In this document: positions 34,628-47,048 of the stretch, piece after piece
How the letters are laid out: the number at the start of each line of letters is the position of its first letter
Numbering within the stretch: the first letter of the stretch is position 1
Origin: Isoetes taiwanensis
Lineage: Eukaryota; Streptophyta; Lycopodiopsida; Isoetales; Isoetaceae
NCBI GenBank assembly: GCA_021234155.1
Contig: JAJEKV010000214.1
Location: 248,001 to 312,000, forward strand
Direction: 5' to 3'
Length of the DNA: 64,000 bases
Made by a program: the position numbers and the translations under genes
The notes under the pieces: generated by a model
What the model was told of the DNA's origin: nothing
What the model saw: only the letters and a program-made list of their open reading frames with translations
Databases searched by the model: none

Positions 34628-36168
34628 TGTGACGTTCCCCTGGAATATACGATATAAATACGTATATCCCACGGCCACATCACCATACAAATCTACATAA
34701 GTAGACTTGTATACACCTAATGTGGGGAGATGACTAAGTTATCTACATAACTTAGCCAACCTAAGGTAAGAAGCCATTTCCACATGGCCTCACCTTATAG
34801 GCTTAACCGCCACATAGACGCACCTATGGGAGCCAAGTGGCATTCATGTAAACCCTAACATATAAAAGGCTAAACCCTAAACCCTAGCCACATTTGGCTC
34901 CACCAACCTCGAGACCACCGCCCAAGGGTTCGAGTTCGACTAGAAGACTTGTCTTCCGTACTGGGTTACTGTTGCGGTGCGAGATGGAGAACCAGGGGAA
35001 TGAGCGGTGGGGCCGAGGCAGGTATTTCAATAGATTTCAGTATTGCAGTAGAGCCATTCTAGAACCTATTGTTCTGAACATGAACCTAATCAATGAACCC
35101 TAATTATAGGTTAGATGTATGTGATTAGGATTAGTTGTTATTCTCTTTTATTATCAAGATTATGTTGATATGATGTTGGTTGATCTCATATTTGCACCTC
35201 TTGTGTATCGGGAAGGGGGTAGAGACCTAGTAGCCACTAGTAGATGATGCTCCTAGTTTAGACCCACTAGTTCCCATTATTATGCGGCCTGTGCATAGAG
35301 CCCACCTGGCTACGGAGGCTATGGAGTGACTGAGCACCACACAACGGGGTGAGTGGTAAAGTGGAGGGAGGACCCCCGAAAGGCTCTTTGGGGTCCCATA
35401 GTGGGCTAGGCTCATAATCGGTCACCGTGTGGGCGGGTATGGGTCCGACACTTCGGGTCAATGGTGTGCATACGACTCTCAAGAGTTGCAAAGTGTCGGC
35501 TTGGCTCTTGTTTTGGGGAGTTCGATCTGTAATCTGACGTGTGTCGCCCGCATCCTCTAGCCCATGGAGCCACCGCACCTGAGGGGGAGATGCAACCCTT
35601 CCTACCTCATCGGACCGGGGAGATACAGCCGGAGTAGTCTCGTTGGGTGATACCATGGGATTACGTCTCCTCCAGGATTCTGATCCACGTCGAGCCTGAT
35701 TTAGCCTATCGCAAAGTATGCAATGGAGGGGCGGATGGAGTGGTCAACCTAGCCATTGTCTATTGCCGCCCCCAAGTCATTGCCATAAATCCTCGACGTC
35801 TGCTCTATCCGGAGGCCCCCACCGGTCGGTCGACTCCCCTGAGTCCGAGCCCCGGGTAGGAGCCTCCATGATGTATTTGACGCATTCATTGTATTGTTGT
35901 ATTTGATGACATGGTTAGATGGATTATCACTACCCTTCGAGGTAGTTTATTGTTATTGTAGCTAGTGCTTATGTTGTATATTTTTGCTTCCGGACATAGG
36001 GACCCCTATAGAGGGCGGACTAATGACACCTCTGTGTCCTCTACTGCCGATCGTCTGGGATCGGACGCGAAGTTAGACAGAGGGCCCATACGACGGGTGA
36101 ATTGTTGGATGGGGAAGGTCCTTCGATGTATAATGGTCAAGCCGATATAGCGCCAAAGGAGCGCCACG
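34628..36168 (+). repeat. element A 3' LTR
   Basis: Nearly the same as 29611-31168 in AT-rich parts. It differs in short GC-rich stretches, for example 34915-35010 against 29895-29995, where substitutions and indels cluster. The terminal dinucleotide is CG instead of CA. Confidence 0.9.
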
Positions 36169-36173
36169 ATTAT

Positions 36174-37169
36174 CCTTCTCAATGTTCTAGGTATTGTATT
36201 CCAATTGGAGGTTGCATGTGTTCACAACACTTGCCAAGAAAACACCACTCAGTTGCCCAGAAACACCACTCAAGCTGGCCTGAACACCATATGCCCGGCC
36301 GTAAACACCACCCAAATGGCCGAAACACCACTCCAAATTGGCGTAAAACACCACCAAAATGGCTAGAAACACCACTCGGTTGGCCGTAAACACCACTCAA
36401 GCTGGCGAAAACACCATATGCCTGGCCGTAAACACCACCCAAATGGCCGGAAACACCACTCAAGCGGCCGAAAACACCACCCAAATGGCAAGAAACACCA
36501 CTACCTCAAACAACCCTTCACCGTTTTGCATGTTGTGCTCTTGTGGCCAGAAACACCAAGGATGTGGCACTCATATTTCTACAAGGGGTTGCACTCACTT
36601 GTTGAAAGTTGCAATTCAAGGTTTTAGATATTGTATTGGAACCACTCTTCTCAATGTTTAAATTTATTGTTTTCCAATTATCCTTCTCAATGTTTTAGGT
36701 CTCAATGTTATAGGTATTGTTTTCCCGCTTATCCTTCTCAATGTTCTAGGTGTTGTATTCCAATTGGAGGTTGCATGTGTTCACAACACTTGCCCAGAAA
36801 ACACCACTCAGTTGCCCAGAAACACCACTCAAGCCGGGAAACACCATATGCCCGGCGTAAACACCACCCAAATGGCCGTAAACACCACTCAAATTGGCGG
36901 AAACACCACCAAAATGGCTAGAAACACCACTTTCGGTTGGCCGAAACACCACTCAAGCCGGCGAGAAACACCATATGCCCGGCCGTAAACACCACCCAAG
37001 TGGCGAAACACCACTCAGCCTGGCCGTAAACACCACCTAAATGGCCAGAAACACCACCCAAATGGCAAGAAACACCACTACCTCAAACAACCCTTCACTG
37101 TTTTGCATGTTGTGCTCTTGTGGCCAGAAACACCAAGGATGTGGCACTCATATTTCTACAAGGGGTTGC
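36174..37169. repeat. CCAGAAACACCA minisatellite, block 2 (two higher-order units)
   Basis: Two runs of cores (36235-36560 and 36790-37135), each preceded by tccttctcaatgttctaggt and caattggaggttgcatgtgt and followed by caaacaacccttcac and ggatgtggcactcatatttc. The phrase tccttctcaatgttctaggt recurs at 36173 and 36733, so the higher-order period is about 560 bp. Many cores here read ccgtaaacacc, cggaaacacc or cgaaacacc instead of ccagaaacacc. Confidence 0.95.
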
Positions 37170-37174
37170 ACTCA

Positions 37175-38811
37175 TGTGACGCCCCGCTAAGCGTCGTGGC
37201 GGCGGCCATACACTTTCGGCAGAAATCCCCAGGCCAAGAATCGCATGGGCCCCTTCGTCTACCCCGCACTCGAGGTGACTCTTAGTGCGGGAAGGGAACA
37301 CGAAGGTGTCTTGGCGCCCTTCCCCTATGGGCTCCTATAACAAATGAAGCGATAACACGCCGAGAACTAGCATCAACATATACAAATACTACCTCAAGGG
37401 TAGTGCATCACCATAAACCAAGGCAAAGATGATAATCACGAACCATAAACATGGGAGCTCCTACCCGCCGGACTACGTGAAGGAGGATGACCTGACCGGC
37501 TAGGCCTCAAGATAGAGCAGACCGAGTCATGGCAATGGCGGAGGGCTGGCATAGAACAATGGCTAGGGTTGACCACTCCATCCGCCTCTCCGTGCATATA
37601 CTTTGCAAATGGGCTAGATCAGGCTCACGGGACTCTAGCCTCCTAGGACACGCAATCCCATGGCATCACCCATCGGGACTACTCCAAAGTTGCATCTCCC
37701 CGGTCCGGATGAGGCAGAAGGGTTGCATCTCCCCTTCCTGTGATCTAGAGGTGCCGTGGGCGGCTAGAGAATCGTGGGCACACACGATTCGCACTGCCGA
37801 ACCCCCAAAACGAGAGCCAAGCCAACACTTGCGGCCTCGAGAGGCGTGGCAACACCATTGCCCCAGAGGTGTCCGGACCCATGCCCGGCCCACAGTGACC
37901 CACCATAAGCCTAGCCCACTATGGGATCCCCCAAGCTCCCCCACTCGGGCAGGATCCTCCCTCCACTTTCCCTCTAGCCCCGTTATATGGTGCTGAGTCA
38001 TATCATAGCCTCAATAGCCCGGGTGGGCTCTTATGCACAAAGTGCCGCAACTAATAGGAACTAAGGGATCTACTCTAGGAGCATACTACATATGGCTCTA
38101 GGTCTCTACCCCCTTCCCAATACAAGAGGAGCAAACATGATCAACCATCATCACATAATCATCACATCATGAGAATAGTCATAAGAAGAACATCTTAACC
38201 TAATCATACAAATCTAACTAATAGTTAGGGTTCCCCGATTAGGGTTCAAGATGTTGAGTATGGGTTCTAGGATGGCTCTACTCTAGATACAAAATACTAG
38301 CATATCCGAATGCTAATTTCAGATGAGCTATCACAACCACTATCCTACATACCTGCTCCTGAAGCTCTCCCCTCCGGATCCGTGTGCCTCCATGGTCTCC
38401 CGACTCACGAGATGCCGCTCCTGCTCCAAGAACGAGTCTACCCTGCTGGGGCTGCTGCACCAGCCTATGCCACAACAAACGATGTTCGAAACGGGGTTTC
38501 GAACGAGTAGGTGAGTCTCTGGGTGCTAGGGCTGGAAAGAGGTCTAGGGTTAGGGTTTATGCCTATATGAGTTAGGTCCACCTAGGATGCCACGTGGCAC
38601 CAATCGGGTGAGTCCGGTGGTGGCGGTGCCCCAATAGGTTAAGGCCACGTGGATAATGGCTTAACCTATGGTTGGCTAAGTTATGAGAATAACTTAGCCA
38701 TGCCCCCCTAGTGCCACAATCTATGGTATACAAGGCTATGAAGATAGACTTGTATGGTGACGGATCCAGGAATATACGTATTTATGGCGTATATTCCCCT
38801 GGACCGTCACA
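37175..38811 (-). repeat. element B 3' LTR
   Basis: Begins TGTGACGCCCC and ends CCGTCACA on the plus strand. Near its inner end atatacgtatttatggcgta forms an imperfect palindrome shared by all family members. The purine tract lies immediately beyond it on the minus strand. Confidence 0.9.
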
Positions 38812-38826
38812 TTCTCCCCCCCTTAG
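38812..38826 (-). promoter_or_regulatory. polypurine tract of element B
   Basis: On the minus strand, aaggggggggagaa-type purines lie directly before the LTR, confirming that the element is transcribed from the minus strand and that 37175-38811 is its 3' LTR. Confidence 0.85.
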
Positions 38827-39666
38827 GACAATCGTCCTCAAAGCATTGCGCTAAGGTGACGAACCTACCTTATGCCTGCACAAGCAACAACATGTCATAA
38901 CCTTTAGTTTAGCAATCAAGTTTTATTAGTTCCAGTCAAAAATTTAGGCTATATTTGTACTTATACAAAATTATATAGCCTTAACACGGTTATTTCTTAC
39001 GATAATTCAAAACATTATCGTAAGAGTTATTAGGGTTCATAATCTAAATTATGGCTCCCCTATCTTCTCTCGTAATGCTCCTCGTTGAAGTCCACCTTCT
39101 ACTTGCCTGCAAAAGGAGCACATTACGTTAGTTTAGTTAATAATTTGTGGTTTTAGGGGACCACCCCCCTTACCTCCTTGAGCCGAACTACTGACTCAAG
39201 GTTGTCCTACTACCTTGCCCAAGATCATGGCCCTTTCGGATTTGAGCTTAAGGATCATTTAAGATGCTCCCATCATCGCCCATGATCGAGTGCTACCTTG
39301 TACTCGGTTACCCGTGTCGGAGTACCCCTAGTGCATCATGCCCCACGGGTTTGAAGCTAGGGAACGTCTCACGATCCCATCATCGCGCATGATCACTTTA
39401 ACCTTCACCATGACCCTCCCACGGCCAGGTGTGCGACCTGCGCATCGTGGCATAGAGATCATCCCGATCGATGTCCCATCATCGCCCACCATGCCTCCTT
39501 CCTCACTCACATGACCCTAATGGTCATGCGCGCCATCTTGGTGCGTGTGGCCTAGAATGCCCTAAAGGCGTATCCCATCATCGCCCACACGATCCAAGGT
39601 TCCGCACATGCACCCTAGTAACTAGAATGCATGCGCCGGGCTTAAGGCTAACTAACAACATACTAG
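38827..39666 (-). other. element B 3' untranslated region
   Basis: About 840 bp between the polypurine tract and the chromodomain. It contains a repeated theme, cccatcatcgcccatgatc and variants, at 39270, 39377, 39476 and 39568 (spacing about 90-110 bases). No coding motif is seen. Confidence 0.5.
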
Positions 39667-40130
39667 CTAAGCAACGGCAAGTCGGGTCGACCAAGTGGGA
39701 GCGACTCGCCCATCAAACTCCTTCCGTAAACTCGGGTATTGCTTCTCCAAATCTTGCTTCAATACCCATGTCGCGTCTTCCACAGGTAAAGTGCTTCCCT
39801 TAACCAAATATTGGAGGAACTGAGACCTCCTAGTCTTCTTGAATGACTTATCAAGAAGCAATTCGGGCACTATTTCTACTTGCTCCTCGTCATTTCCAAC
39901 AAGGTTGGAGTATCCAAAACCTCCTCGTGGTTAGGATTGTGCCTTTTTAATAAACTTCGTGGAAGACCTTGTGAACCTTGAGATGGGCTGGAAGATCCAA
40001 CTTGTAGGCTTGAGAGCCCACTCTCCAAAATCTTGAACGGACCAGCCCACCTAGGGGCAAGCTTCTTGCAGCTCCCAATCCATGACTTGGCTTGCTTCAC
40101 CTTTATCTTCAACCAGACGCTATCGCCTAC
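39667..40130 (-). CDS. element B integrase C-terminus and chromodomain
   Basis: The upstream part (40112-39990) reads KLAPRWAGPFKILE, the integrase C-terminal GPF/Y-like module. The later part (39870-39680) reads ELLLDKSFKKTRRSQFLQYL, then VKGSTLPVEDATWVLKQDL and EKQYPSL. The order YLVKWKG-like, EATWE-like, L..YP is that of a chromodomain, which in plant chromoviruses steers integration to marked chromatin. The aromatic W of YLVKW appears lost in a small change (VKGS). The two parts are in different frames. Confidence 0.8.
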
Positions 40131-40299
40131 CTTGAATTCTCTTACGGTCTTGTGCTTGTCGGCTACACTCTTCTCACTTCTTTTGCCGCCAATAAATAAC
40201 CCCTTACTTCTTCCACTAGCCGCGATATCCCTAACATCTGCTGGGATACTTCTACCTTGGACAATGGATTGTGCGTGTATCCGGGGTTGTTAATCGGTA

Positions 40300-40830
40300 C
40301 CGTAATTTACCATGAAAGGAGACATCCGAGATGACTCCGCTAAGCGCTTGACTAGGCTTTTAATTCCACCAAGTGGATGTACTCATCCCACTTGGACTGC
40401 TTGTTCCACACATAGCTTGAAGCATGTCTTCAATGATCCGATTCGTCCTTTTTCGTCCGCCATCCGTTTGGGGATGATATGCCGTGCTCATGGAGAGCTT
40501 AAATGCAATGGTGCTGAAGAGGTCCCGCGTAAGGCACTCATAAACTTGGAATCCCTATCAGATATTATCTCCCGAGGCATGCCATGGAGTCCGAAAATCT
40601 CCCTTACAAATAACTTGGCGTTATCTAATGCGGTGTCGGTAGTCTTGCAAGGCACAAAATGTGCCATCTTAGATAACTTATCTCGACAACCATCAATGCA
40701 TCCTTGCCTCAAGAGTTCTAGGAGACACGTGATGAAATCCATGCTTATGACCTCCCACTTTGCATTTGGCACCCCCAATGGCTCAAGAGCACTGGAATCG
40801 AAGTTGCTTTCCGCTTTGGTCTGGGCGACA
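40300..40830 (-). CDS. element B integrase core
   Basis: The minus strand gives KWEVISMDFITCLL (first Asp), KMAHFVPCKTT, LFVREIFGLHGMP and IISDRDSKFMS (second Asp). In another frame follow STAYHPQTDG and TNRIIEDMLQA. The catalytic Glu normally found in the GQTER stretch is replaced by a garbled GGRKR stretch. The first open part runs 40778-40488. Function is DNA strand transfer of the cDNA into the host chromosome; as written the triad is incomplete. Confidence 0.8.
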
Positions 40831-40886
40831 TAACCGGCAATCCAGAATATATGCAGCTATCTGCCTCTTCATTCCCGGCGAAGTAG

Positions 40887-41126
40887 CTACGCCGAATCTT
40901 GAAATAAGTCTTCATGAAGCCCCGATGCCCTCGCTATTGGGCTGTTATGTGTGTCATGAAGAATTAGCTTCCTTACCCACGATGATTCGGGCACACACAA
41001 CTTATGCTTGTGATACAACGGGTTGCCTTCCTTCTTATAATGCTTGAAGGCTTCCGGCTCCTTATCCGTTACGGCTTCCTTGGAAAGACTTTCCCATACC
41101 TCCTTGAAGTCCACATCCGTTGGCAA
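40887..41126 (-). CDS. element B integrase zinc-binding head (H2C2)
   Basis: The frame reads NPLYHKHKLCVPESSWVRKL, ILHDTHNSPIARASGLHEDL. This matches the gypsy integrase N-terminal region (LCVP......+..IL...H.SP.AGH.G). The Cys pair lies beyond the frame end, near 40870, in a disturbed stretch. Confidence 0.7.
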   Translation of the reverse strand: MPTDVDFKEVWESLSKEAVTDKEPEAFKHYKKEGNPLYHKHKLCVPESSWVRKLILHDTHNSPIARASGLHEDLFQDSA

Positions 41127-41330
41127 GGACTCCTCAATCTTCTTGCCAAACTCACCGAAAGAGTGGAAATCGCATTACAATGCGTCCTTGTGCGAAAAAT
41201 GGTCTCCGAGAGGGCATGCGCTACAACATTAAGCTTACCGGGCTTATATATAATATCAAAATCATACTCCTCAAAGGAATTCCATCCACCTCCTTTGCCT
41301 TAAGTTGAGGAGTGGTGGGTGAAAAGATCT

Positions 41331-42370
41331 TCAAGGCTCGTGATCGCGATCCAACTGAAACTTCCTTCCCAGCAGATAATGCCTCCATATCCTCAATGCC
41401 CTGACAATGGCTAGCAGCTCCTGATCATGGGTTGGGTAGCGTTGCTCGGCGTCGTTCATCTTCTTCGAGTCGTAGGCGACTACCCTTCCTTCTTGCATCA
41501 AGACTGCCCCTGTTGCTATCTTGCTTGCATCTGTTGCTACCAACTTATCTTTACTCGGATCCGGGAGAACAAGCACTGGTGCTGTTGTTAAGGCCTCTTT
41601 AAGCTTCTCAAAAGAAGCTTGGACTTTCTCTAACCAATGGCTAGCCCAATCCTTAATCTTCTTGGCCTTAGTGAGGTCCGACAGAGGGGACGCCCACTTA
41701 GCAAAGTCCTTCACGAACTTTCTGTAATATCCCGCCAACCCGAGAAAGCTTCTTACTTCTGCCACATTCCTTGGAGCTGGCCAATCAACTATTGCCTCAA
41801 TCTTAGATGGATCTGTGGAGATTCCCTCGGATGTTACTACATGCCCCAAGTACTCCACTCGGCCTGTTGCAAAGTGGCACTTAGAGAGCTTCCCATACAA
41901 CCGATGACGTCTCAACTTCTCCAACACTTTCCTGAGATGCTGACAATGCTCCTCAAGGGACTTGCTGTAGATTAGGATGTCGTCGAAGAAGACAATAACA
42001 AACTCATCCAAGAAGTCTCTGAAGATGTCGTTCATGAGGCGCATAAACGTTGCTGGAGCATTCGATAGTCCAAAGGGCATTACTGTAAACTCAAAATGAC
42101 CATACCGCGTTCTGAAAGCGGTCTTATGGATATCCTCTTCTTTTATTCTTATCTGATGGTATCCTGACCTCAAATCAATTTTAGAGAATACCTTTGCTCC
42201 TTGTAACTGGTCCATTAGATCATCTGCCCTTGGCAATGCATACTTGTTCTTTATATAAATCGCTTATTAAGTGGCGATAGTCTATGCATTCTTAAGCTCC
42301 CATCTTTCTTCTTCACAAAGAGTATAGGTGTCTCAAAGGAGACACACTTGCTCTTATAAATCCAAGCTCG
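41331..42370 (-). CDS. element B reverse transcriptase and RNase H
   Basis: A 301-codon frame (42236-41331) reads [53 protein letters not shown] (catalytic FFDD in place of the usual Y/FVDD spacing, Asp pair kept), [13 protein letters not shown], and the tether [20 protein letters not shown]. RNase H follows with [37 protein letters not shown] and [20 protein letters not shown]. Upstream, KKKDGSLRM and CIDYRHL lie in different frames separated by one lost base at about 42285. Copies genomic RNA into cDNA and removes the RNA. Confidence 0.95.
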
Positions 42371-43120
42371 AGCAATTCTCAAGCCGCTTCTTGAGCTCAA
42401 TCAATTCTGGGTGCTCATTCTATATGGCTTCCTTCTTGGTAGGCTTCAGATCCGGGAGCCAATGTGATCTCACATTCCACACCCCTATAAAGGTGGCGGC
42501 TGGATTTCATCCGAAATACATCCTTGAACTCTGAAATAAGCCTTGCTATCTGCTGGGCAACCGATTTCCCTTTGGGTCACTTCCATCCCGCTTGTTCGGC
42601 TCAACCGATTCCATCCTCAAGATGTAATCCACCTTATTCCTTTCTATACTCTTCCTTAGTCGCTTCAAAGAAATGCACCGCATAGGAGAATCTAGCTTCT
42701 TACCTTTCACTATCAACTTTTTGCCGTCGGTGCCGTCATGGTGACTTCATTCGGCCGCCCAATCAATCATGGCTTTGGTGGCTTCAAAATTCCATCCCCA
42801 CTATCGGATCATATCTTTGGATGTCCATGACTTCTGCTCCCATCGACCCTTAGCCCCACTAAGGTCTATATCAAAGGTGATCCTCCTCCCCTTAGTGTGC
42901 CGAATACCCATTTGCCATAGCTCTTGGCCTTGGCTTAGACTTCAATACCTTGTTCTTCATTAGAGCAGCCAATCTAGGAGATGCAAAATTATGAGAGCTA
43001 CCACGTATCTATGAGGACTACGTAAGGATTACTATCTATGATCCCGATCCGGCGATGGACGATGACAATCGACCGATTCTCTATATCACCTGTCTCAATG
43101 TTTGCACATATGTGGCTCAC
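42371..43120 (-). other. element B protease and linker region, frames broken
   Basis: This stretch should hold the aspartic protease. The frames are too broken for me to identify the DTG/DSG motif with confidence. A piece before RT resembles the leader that precedes the PPYR block. It belongs to element B by position. Confidence 0.45.
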
Positions 43121-43123
43121 CAT

Positions 43124-44400
43124 CTATGAAGTCTGGCCCTCCTGGGGGTCGTCGTCCTCGTCCGCTCGTTGGGGAGTCCCAATCCAAGAGTTACGCCAAG
43201 CCTTGACCGCATGTGAATGGACAATCATGTGGTGCCTTCGGCCGGAAGCACCTGAAACATAGCTTTTTCTCAATGCATTCTGTCTCTTTTCCTTCGGGCA
43301 TTTGTCTAGGAGACGGCTTAAGAGCTGCCCGATGCGATGCATTCGGGCTTACGGTCCCCAAAAGCTTTGCTCCTGACCACCCTTACCTTCTTCTTGACTC
43401 CACGATGGTGTAGGCTGCCGATTGCTTACCCCGATATTGTCCCCGATCATCGCCTGAACTCTTACCCCGAAGGTTGTTGCTTCTCTGCTGGAGTCTTTGG
43501 TGCCTCTTCTAAACTTATAGCTTTATCTTCTACCAAGAATCGACCTTGGGTTAATTGCTCTAACAAGCCTCTTGATATTCTTTGTTCAACCCCTCAATAT
43601 AAGTATCCTTTGCTTGCCTCTACGAGACTCGGGGAACATGCAAACTGAGCCTCATAAATTCTTACGTATGCTTAGCCACCGATAAGCTACCTCGATTCAA
43701 ACTCAAAAGCTGGCGGATACGTCTACTAGTATGAGACCTTGGCACATAGTGCTTACGGAAAGCCTTGCTGAAGGTCTTAAACCTGCAATTGTTCCTCTTC
43801 AGCTTGTTAGACTTAGCATATCCCTTCCACCAGATCCTTGCGGGTCCAATAAGGTTAGCTGTAGCAACTTTCCCTATGTCCTTGTCTTTCATACCGTAGG
43901 AGTTGCCAAATTCTTCCATTTCATCAAGCCATGCTTCACCTCCATGCGACGCTGTTTTTCTCAAAACTGGCCCAGCTTCCTTGTCTTCCATACATTGCTC
44001 ATAGCACTATCCACCTTTTTCCGATAGTCATCTGTCTTTCTTGCTCTTTTCCTTGCTTTAGGTGTGCCCGACCGATTTGTCGGAGTCGAGGTATCCTCCT
44101 TTGGAAGAGCTATCGATGAGCTGGAGCTAGATGATGATGGACTCCCGGTTCTCCTCTTCCTTCTCCTATCCCACGGCGTTCCCTTGGTTGCCCTCCCTTC
44201 CTCGGGCTGGGGACTTCGTCACCACCCGGAAAACAAGGTGGAGGTGGAGGACCATCTTCCTGTGCATTCATGAGAGGTGTCGCCCAGTTGATGAGGTGTT
44301 GCATCTGGTTCCTCATCTGCACCAACCTTGCGTTGACTGCCTTTGGTGACATGTCCTGCTCAAAGTCTTCCTGTTCTCTGCCAAACAAGTTCCTTGGTAC
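43124..44400 (-). CDS. element B gag-like region
   Basis: From high to low coordinate: a leader with VNARLVQMRNQMQHLINW (44350-44270), a basic low-complexity linker, then the capsid-like piece GEAWLDEMEEFGNSYGMKDK, IGPARIWWKGYA and FKTFSKAFRKHYVPRS (43991-43700). That is the retrotransposon gag pattern (A..WW......W..F...F...Y.P). Near 43255-43215 CFRCFRPKAPHDCP resembles a zinc knuckle with altered spacing. Forms the particle and binds RNA in this class. At least two frame changes interrupt it. Confidence 0.75.
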
Positions 44401-45384
44401 CCAATTGCGTGGTCGGTGCTGATCTTGAGATCCTGCACTTGAGTTCCTTGCTGCAAGGATTGATCATCAATACATTTTATTTAGGTTAGATGTTGATCAA
44501 TTTTACTTGCAATTGAATTATCTTTAGTTATAAGAAATCATACAAAGCCTTACATTGACAAAACAGTTAATAGTCATTAATACATAAGGATTACATGATA
44601 AGGTAGATATATCTTAGCACAATGGGTACAAGAAACATTTAGCACAAAACTTAAGAAAATTTCACAATTATTATTGGCCTCGAAAGCCCTCGAAGAAGTT
44701 CTTGACATCCCTGAATCGGAGGCCTTTGCCGAGGTTGCGCAAGATGTTCCTCGTCGATCTTCCTTCAAGTGCTCGGGCCATCTCCGGTTCCGGAAGTTCC
44801 GGTGCTGTTGCTGCTACCACTGAAAGTGTTGCGTCCCTAAGGTGCCCTCTCGCAAAGTCGAGGCAATGGAGCGCGACTGCCCTGTTGAAAAGAATGATGT
44901 GATCGGCATGGGCGTATATCTTCGAGTGCTGCCCGAAGCCCGAAAGTGCTATGAGAAGTGCCACGGATTCTTCCCCCCTTATTAATTACAAGATATTTAA
45001 TAATTATTTAACTATTAATGTATATATTAACCTATATTAATTGATATTATCTTTAAATTTTCGAATTTTCCTAATGGTTGAAGAAGTGCAATTTATGAAT
45101 TTTCGCCATTTTTTTTTCACGGGTCTCCGATTGGCATGATTCTTCGACCCATTTTAGGTGAAATTTGATGCAGATGCATAATTTTCACTCCAAATTTACT
45201 AGAAGGTTCATTTGACTCACTCAAATCTTCGTCTAACACTTAGCCTAATTCGACCCACTACCTAGGAGAAAATTTTTTCCCCATTTTCGCGGTTCAATGG
45301 TGGAAATGTTTATTTCACACCCCTATAGGCCTGTTAGACTACTTCATGGTTATGGTCAGTGCTAGTTCTTGGTCAACCAAGAAC
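44401..45384 (-). other. element B 5' untranslated region
   Basis: AT-rich from 45000 to 45330. A minus-strand open frame at 44671-44964 (arginine- and glutamate-rich, no motif) may be a gag leader or an intron-like insert. Confidence 0.4.
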
Positions 45385-45401
45385 ATCGCTCTCGATACCA
45401 T
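45385..45401 (-). promoter_or_regulatory. primer-binding site of element B
   Basis: On the minus strand, directly after the 5' LTR, the sequence reads TGGTATCGAGAGC. This is the initiator tRNA-Met site seen in element A (TGGTATCAGAGC) with one inserted G. Confidence 0.8.
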
Positions 45402-47048
45402 TGTGACGCTCCTCGCTAAAGCGTGACGGCGCCGTACGTACTTTCGGCAGAAATCCCCATCCCGGCTCGGCAAGAACGCGATGGGCCCTTCGTCCCCCCG
45501 CTTTCCGAGGTGACTCTTAGTGCGGGAGGGAACACGGAAGGTGTCTTGGCAGCGCCCTTCCCCTATGGGCTCCTATAATGGAAGGCGATAACACGTCAGA
45601 ACTAGCATCAACATATACAAATACTACCTCGAAGGGTAGTGCATCACTCATAAACCAAGGCAAAGATGATAATCACGAACCATAAAACATGGGAGCTCCT
45701 ACCCGGCTCCGGACTGTAAGGAGGATGACCCGACCGGCTAGGCCTCAAGATAGAGCAGGCCAGTCATGGCAATGGCAATGGGCTGGCATAGAACAATGGC
45801 TAGGGTTGACCACTCCATCCGCCCCTTTGCGTGCATACTTTGCAAATGGGCTAGATCAGGCTCGAGCGGGACTCTAGCCTTCCGGATAATCGCATGGCAT
45901 CACCCATCGGGACTACTCCAAAGTTGCATCTCCTCGGGTCCGATGAGGCGGGAAGGGTTGCATCTCCCCTTCCTGGGATCTAGAGGTGCAGGTGGGCGGC
46001 TAGAGAATCGTGGCGACACACGATTCACTGACCCCGTGAACCCCCAAAACGAGAGCCAAGCCAACACTTGCAGCTCTCGAGAGGCGTGGCAACACCATTG
46101 CCCGGGGAGGTGTCGGACCCATGAAATTTGCGAAGTGACCGACCATAAGCCTAGCCCACTATGGGATCCCCCGAAGCCCCCACTCGGCGGGGATCCTCCC
46201 TCCACTTTCCCTCTAGCCCGTTATTATATGGTGCTGAGTCATATCATAGCCTCAATAGCCTGGTGGGCTCTTATGCACAAAGCCGCAACTAATAGGAACT
46301 AAGGGATCTACTCTAGGAGCATACTACATATGGCTCTAGGTCTCTACCCCCCTTCCCAATACAAGAGGACCAAACATGATCAACCATCATCACATAATCA
46401 TCACATCATGAGAATAGTCATAAGAAGAACATCTTAACCTAATCATACAAATCTAACTAATAGTTAGGGTTCCCTGATTAGGGTTCAAGATGTTGAGTAT
46501 GGGTTCTAGGATGGCTCTACTCTAGATACAAAATACTAGCATATCTGGAATGCTAATTTCCAGATGAGCTATCACAACCACTATCCTACATACACGCTCA
46601 CAAGCTCTCCCTCCAGATCCAGGTGTGCCTCCATGGTGCGACTCACGAGATGCCGCTCCTACTCCAAGAAGCGAAGTCTACCCTGTTGGGGCTGCGCACC
46701 AGTCTATGCCACAGCAAACGATGTTCGAAACGGGGTTTCGAACGAGTAGGTGAGTCTCTGGGTGCTAGGGCTGGAAAGAGGTCTAGGGTTAGGGTTTATG
46801 CCTATATGAGTTAGGTCCACCTAGGATGCCACGTGGCACCAATTGGGTGAGTCCTGTGTGGCGGTGCCCCAATAGGTTAAGGCCACGTGGATAATGGCTT
46901 AACCTATGGTTGGCTAAGTTATGAGAATAACTTAGCCATGCCCCCTAGTGCCACAATCTATGGTATACAAGGCTATGAAGATAGACTTGTATGGTGACGG
47001 ATCCAGGAATATACGTATTTATGGCGTATATTCCCCTGGACCGTCACA
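45402..47048 (-). repeat. element B 5' LTR
   Basis: Same limits and blocks as 37175-38811. The two copies agree over long AT-rich runs and differ mainly in short GC-rich patches (for example 45460-45500 and 46115-46200 against 37225-37270 and 37885-37975). Confidence 0.9.

Larger units (their letters stand above)
29606..36173 (+). mobile_element. LTR retrotransposon element A (non-coding, about 6.56 kb)
   Basis: Two LTRs of 1558 bp (29611-31168) and 1541 bp (34628-36168) begin TGTGACGTTCCCC. The first ends GCGTCACA; the second ends gcgccacg, a decayed CA. Target duplication is gttat (29606-29610) versus attat (36169-36173), one mismatch. The primer site follows the first LTR and a polypurine tract precedes the second. 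The 3.46-kb interior shows no gag, protease, RT or integrase, so it is a non-autonomous (LARD-like) element dependent on a relative. The LTRs share blocks with element B LTRs, so a B-type element is a plausible helper. The LTR copies differ mostly by clustered small changes in GC-rich patches. Confidence 0.9.

Noticed and set aside
41521-41975. Plus-strand open frames over the element B reverse transcriptase
   Set aside because: They are shadows of the minus-strand RT and RNase H frame, which has full motif support.
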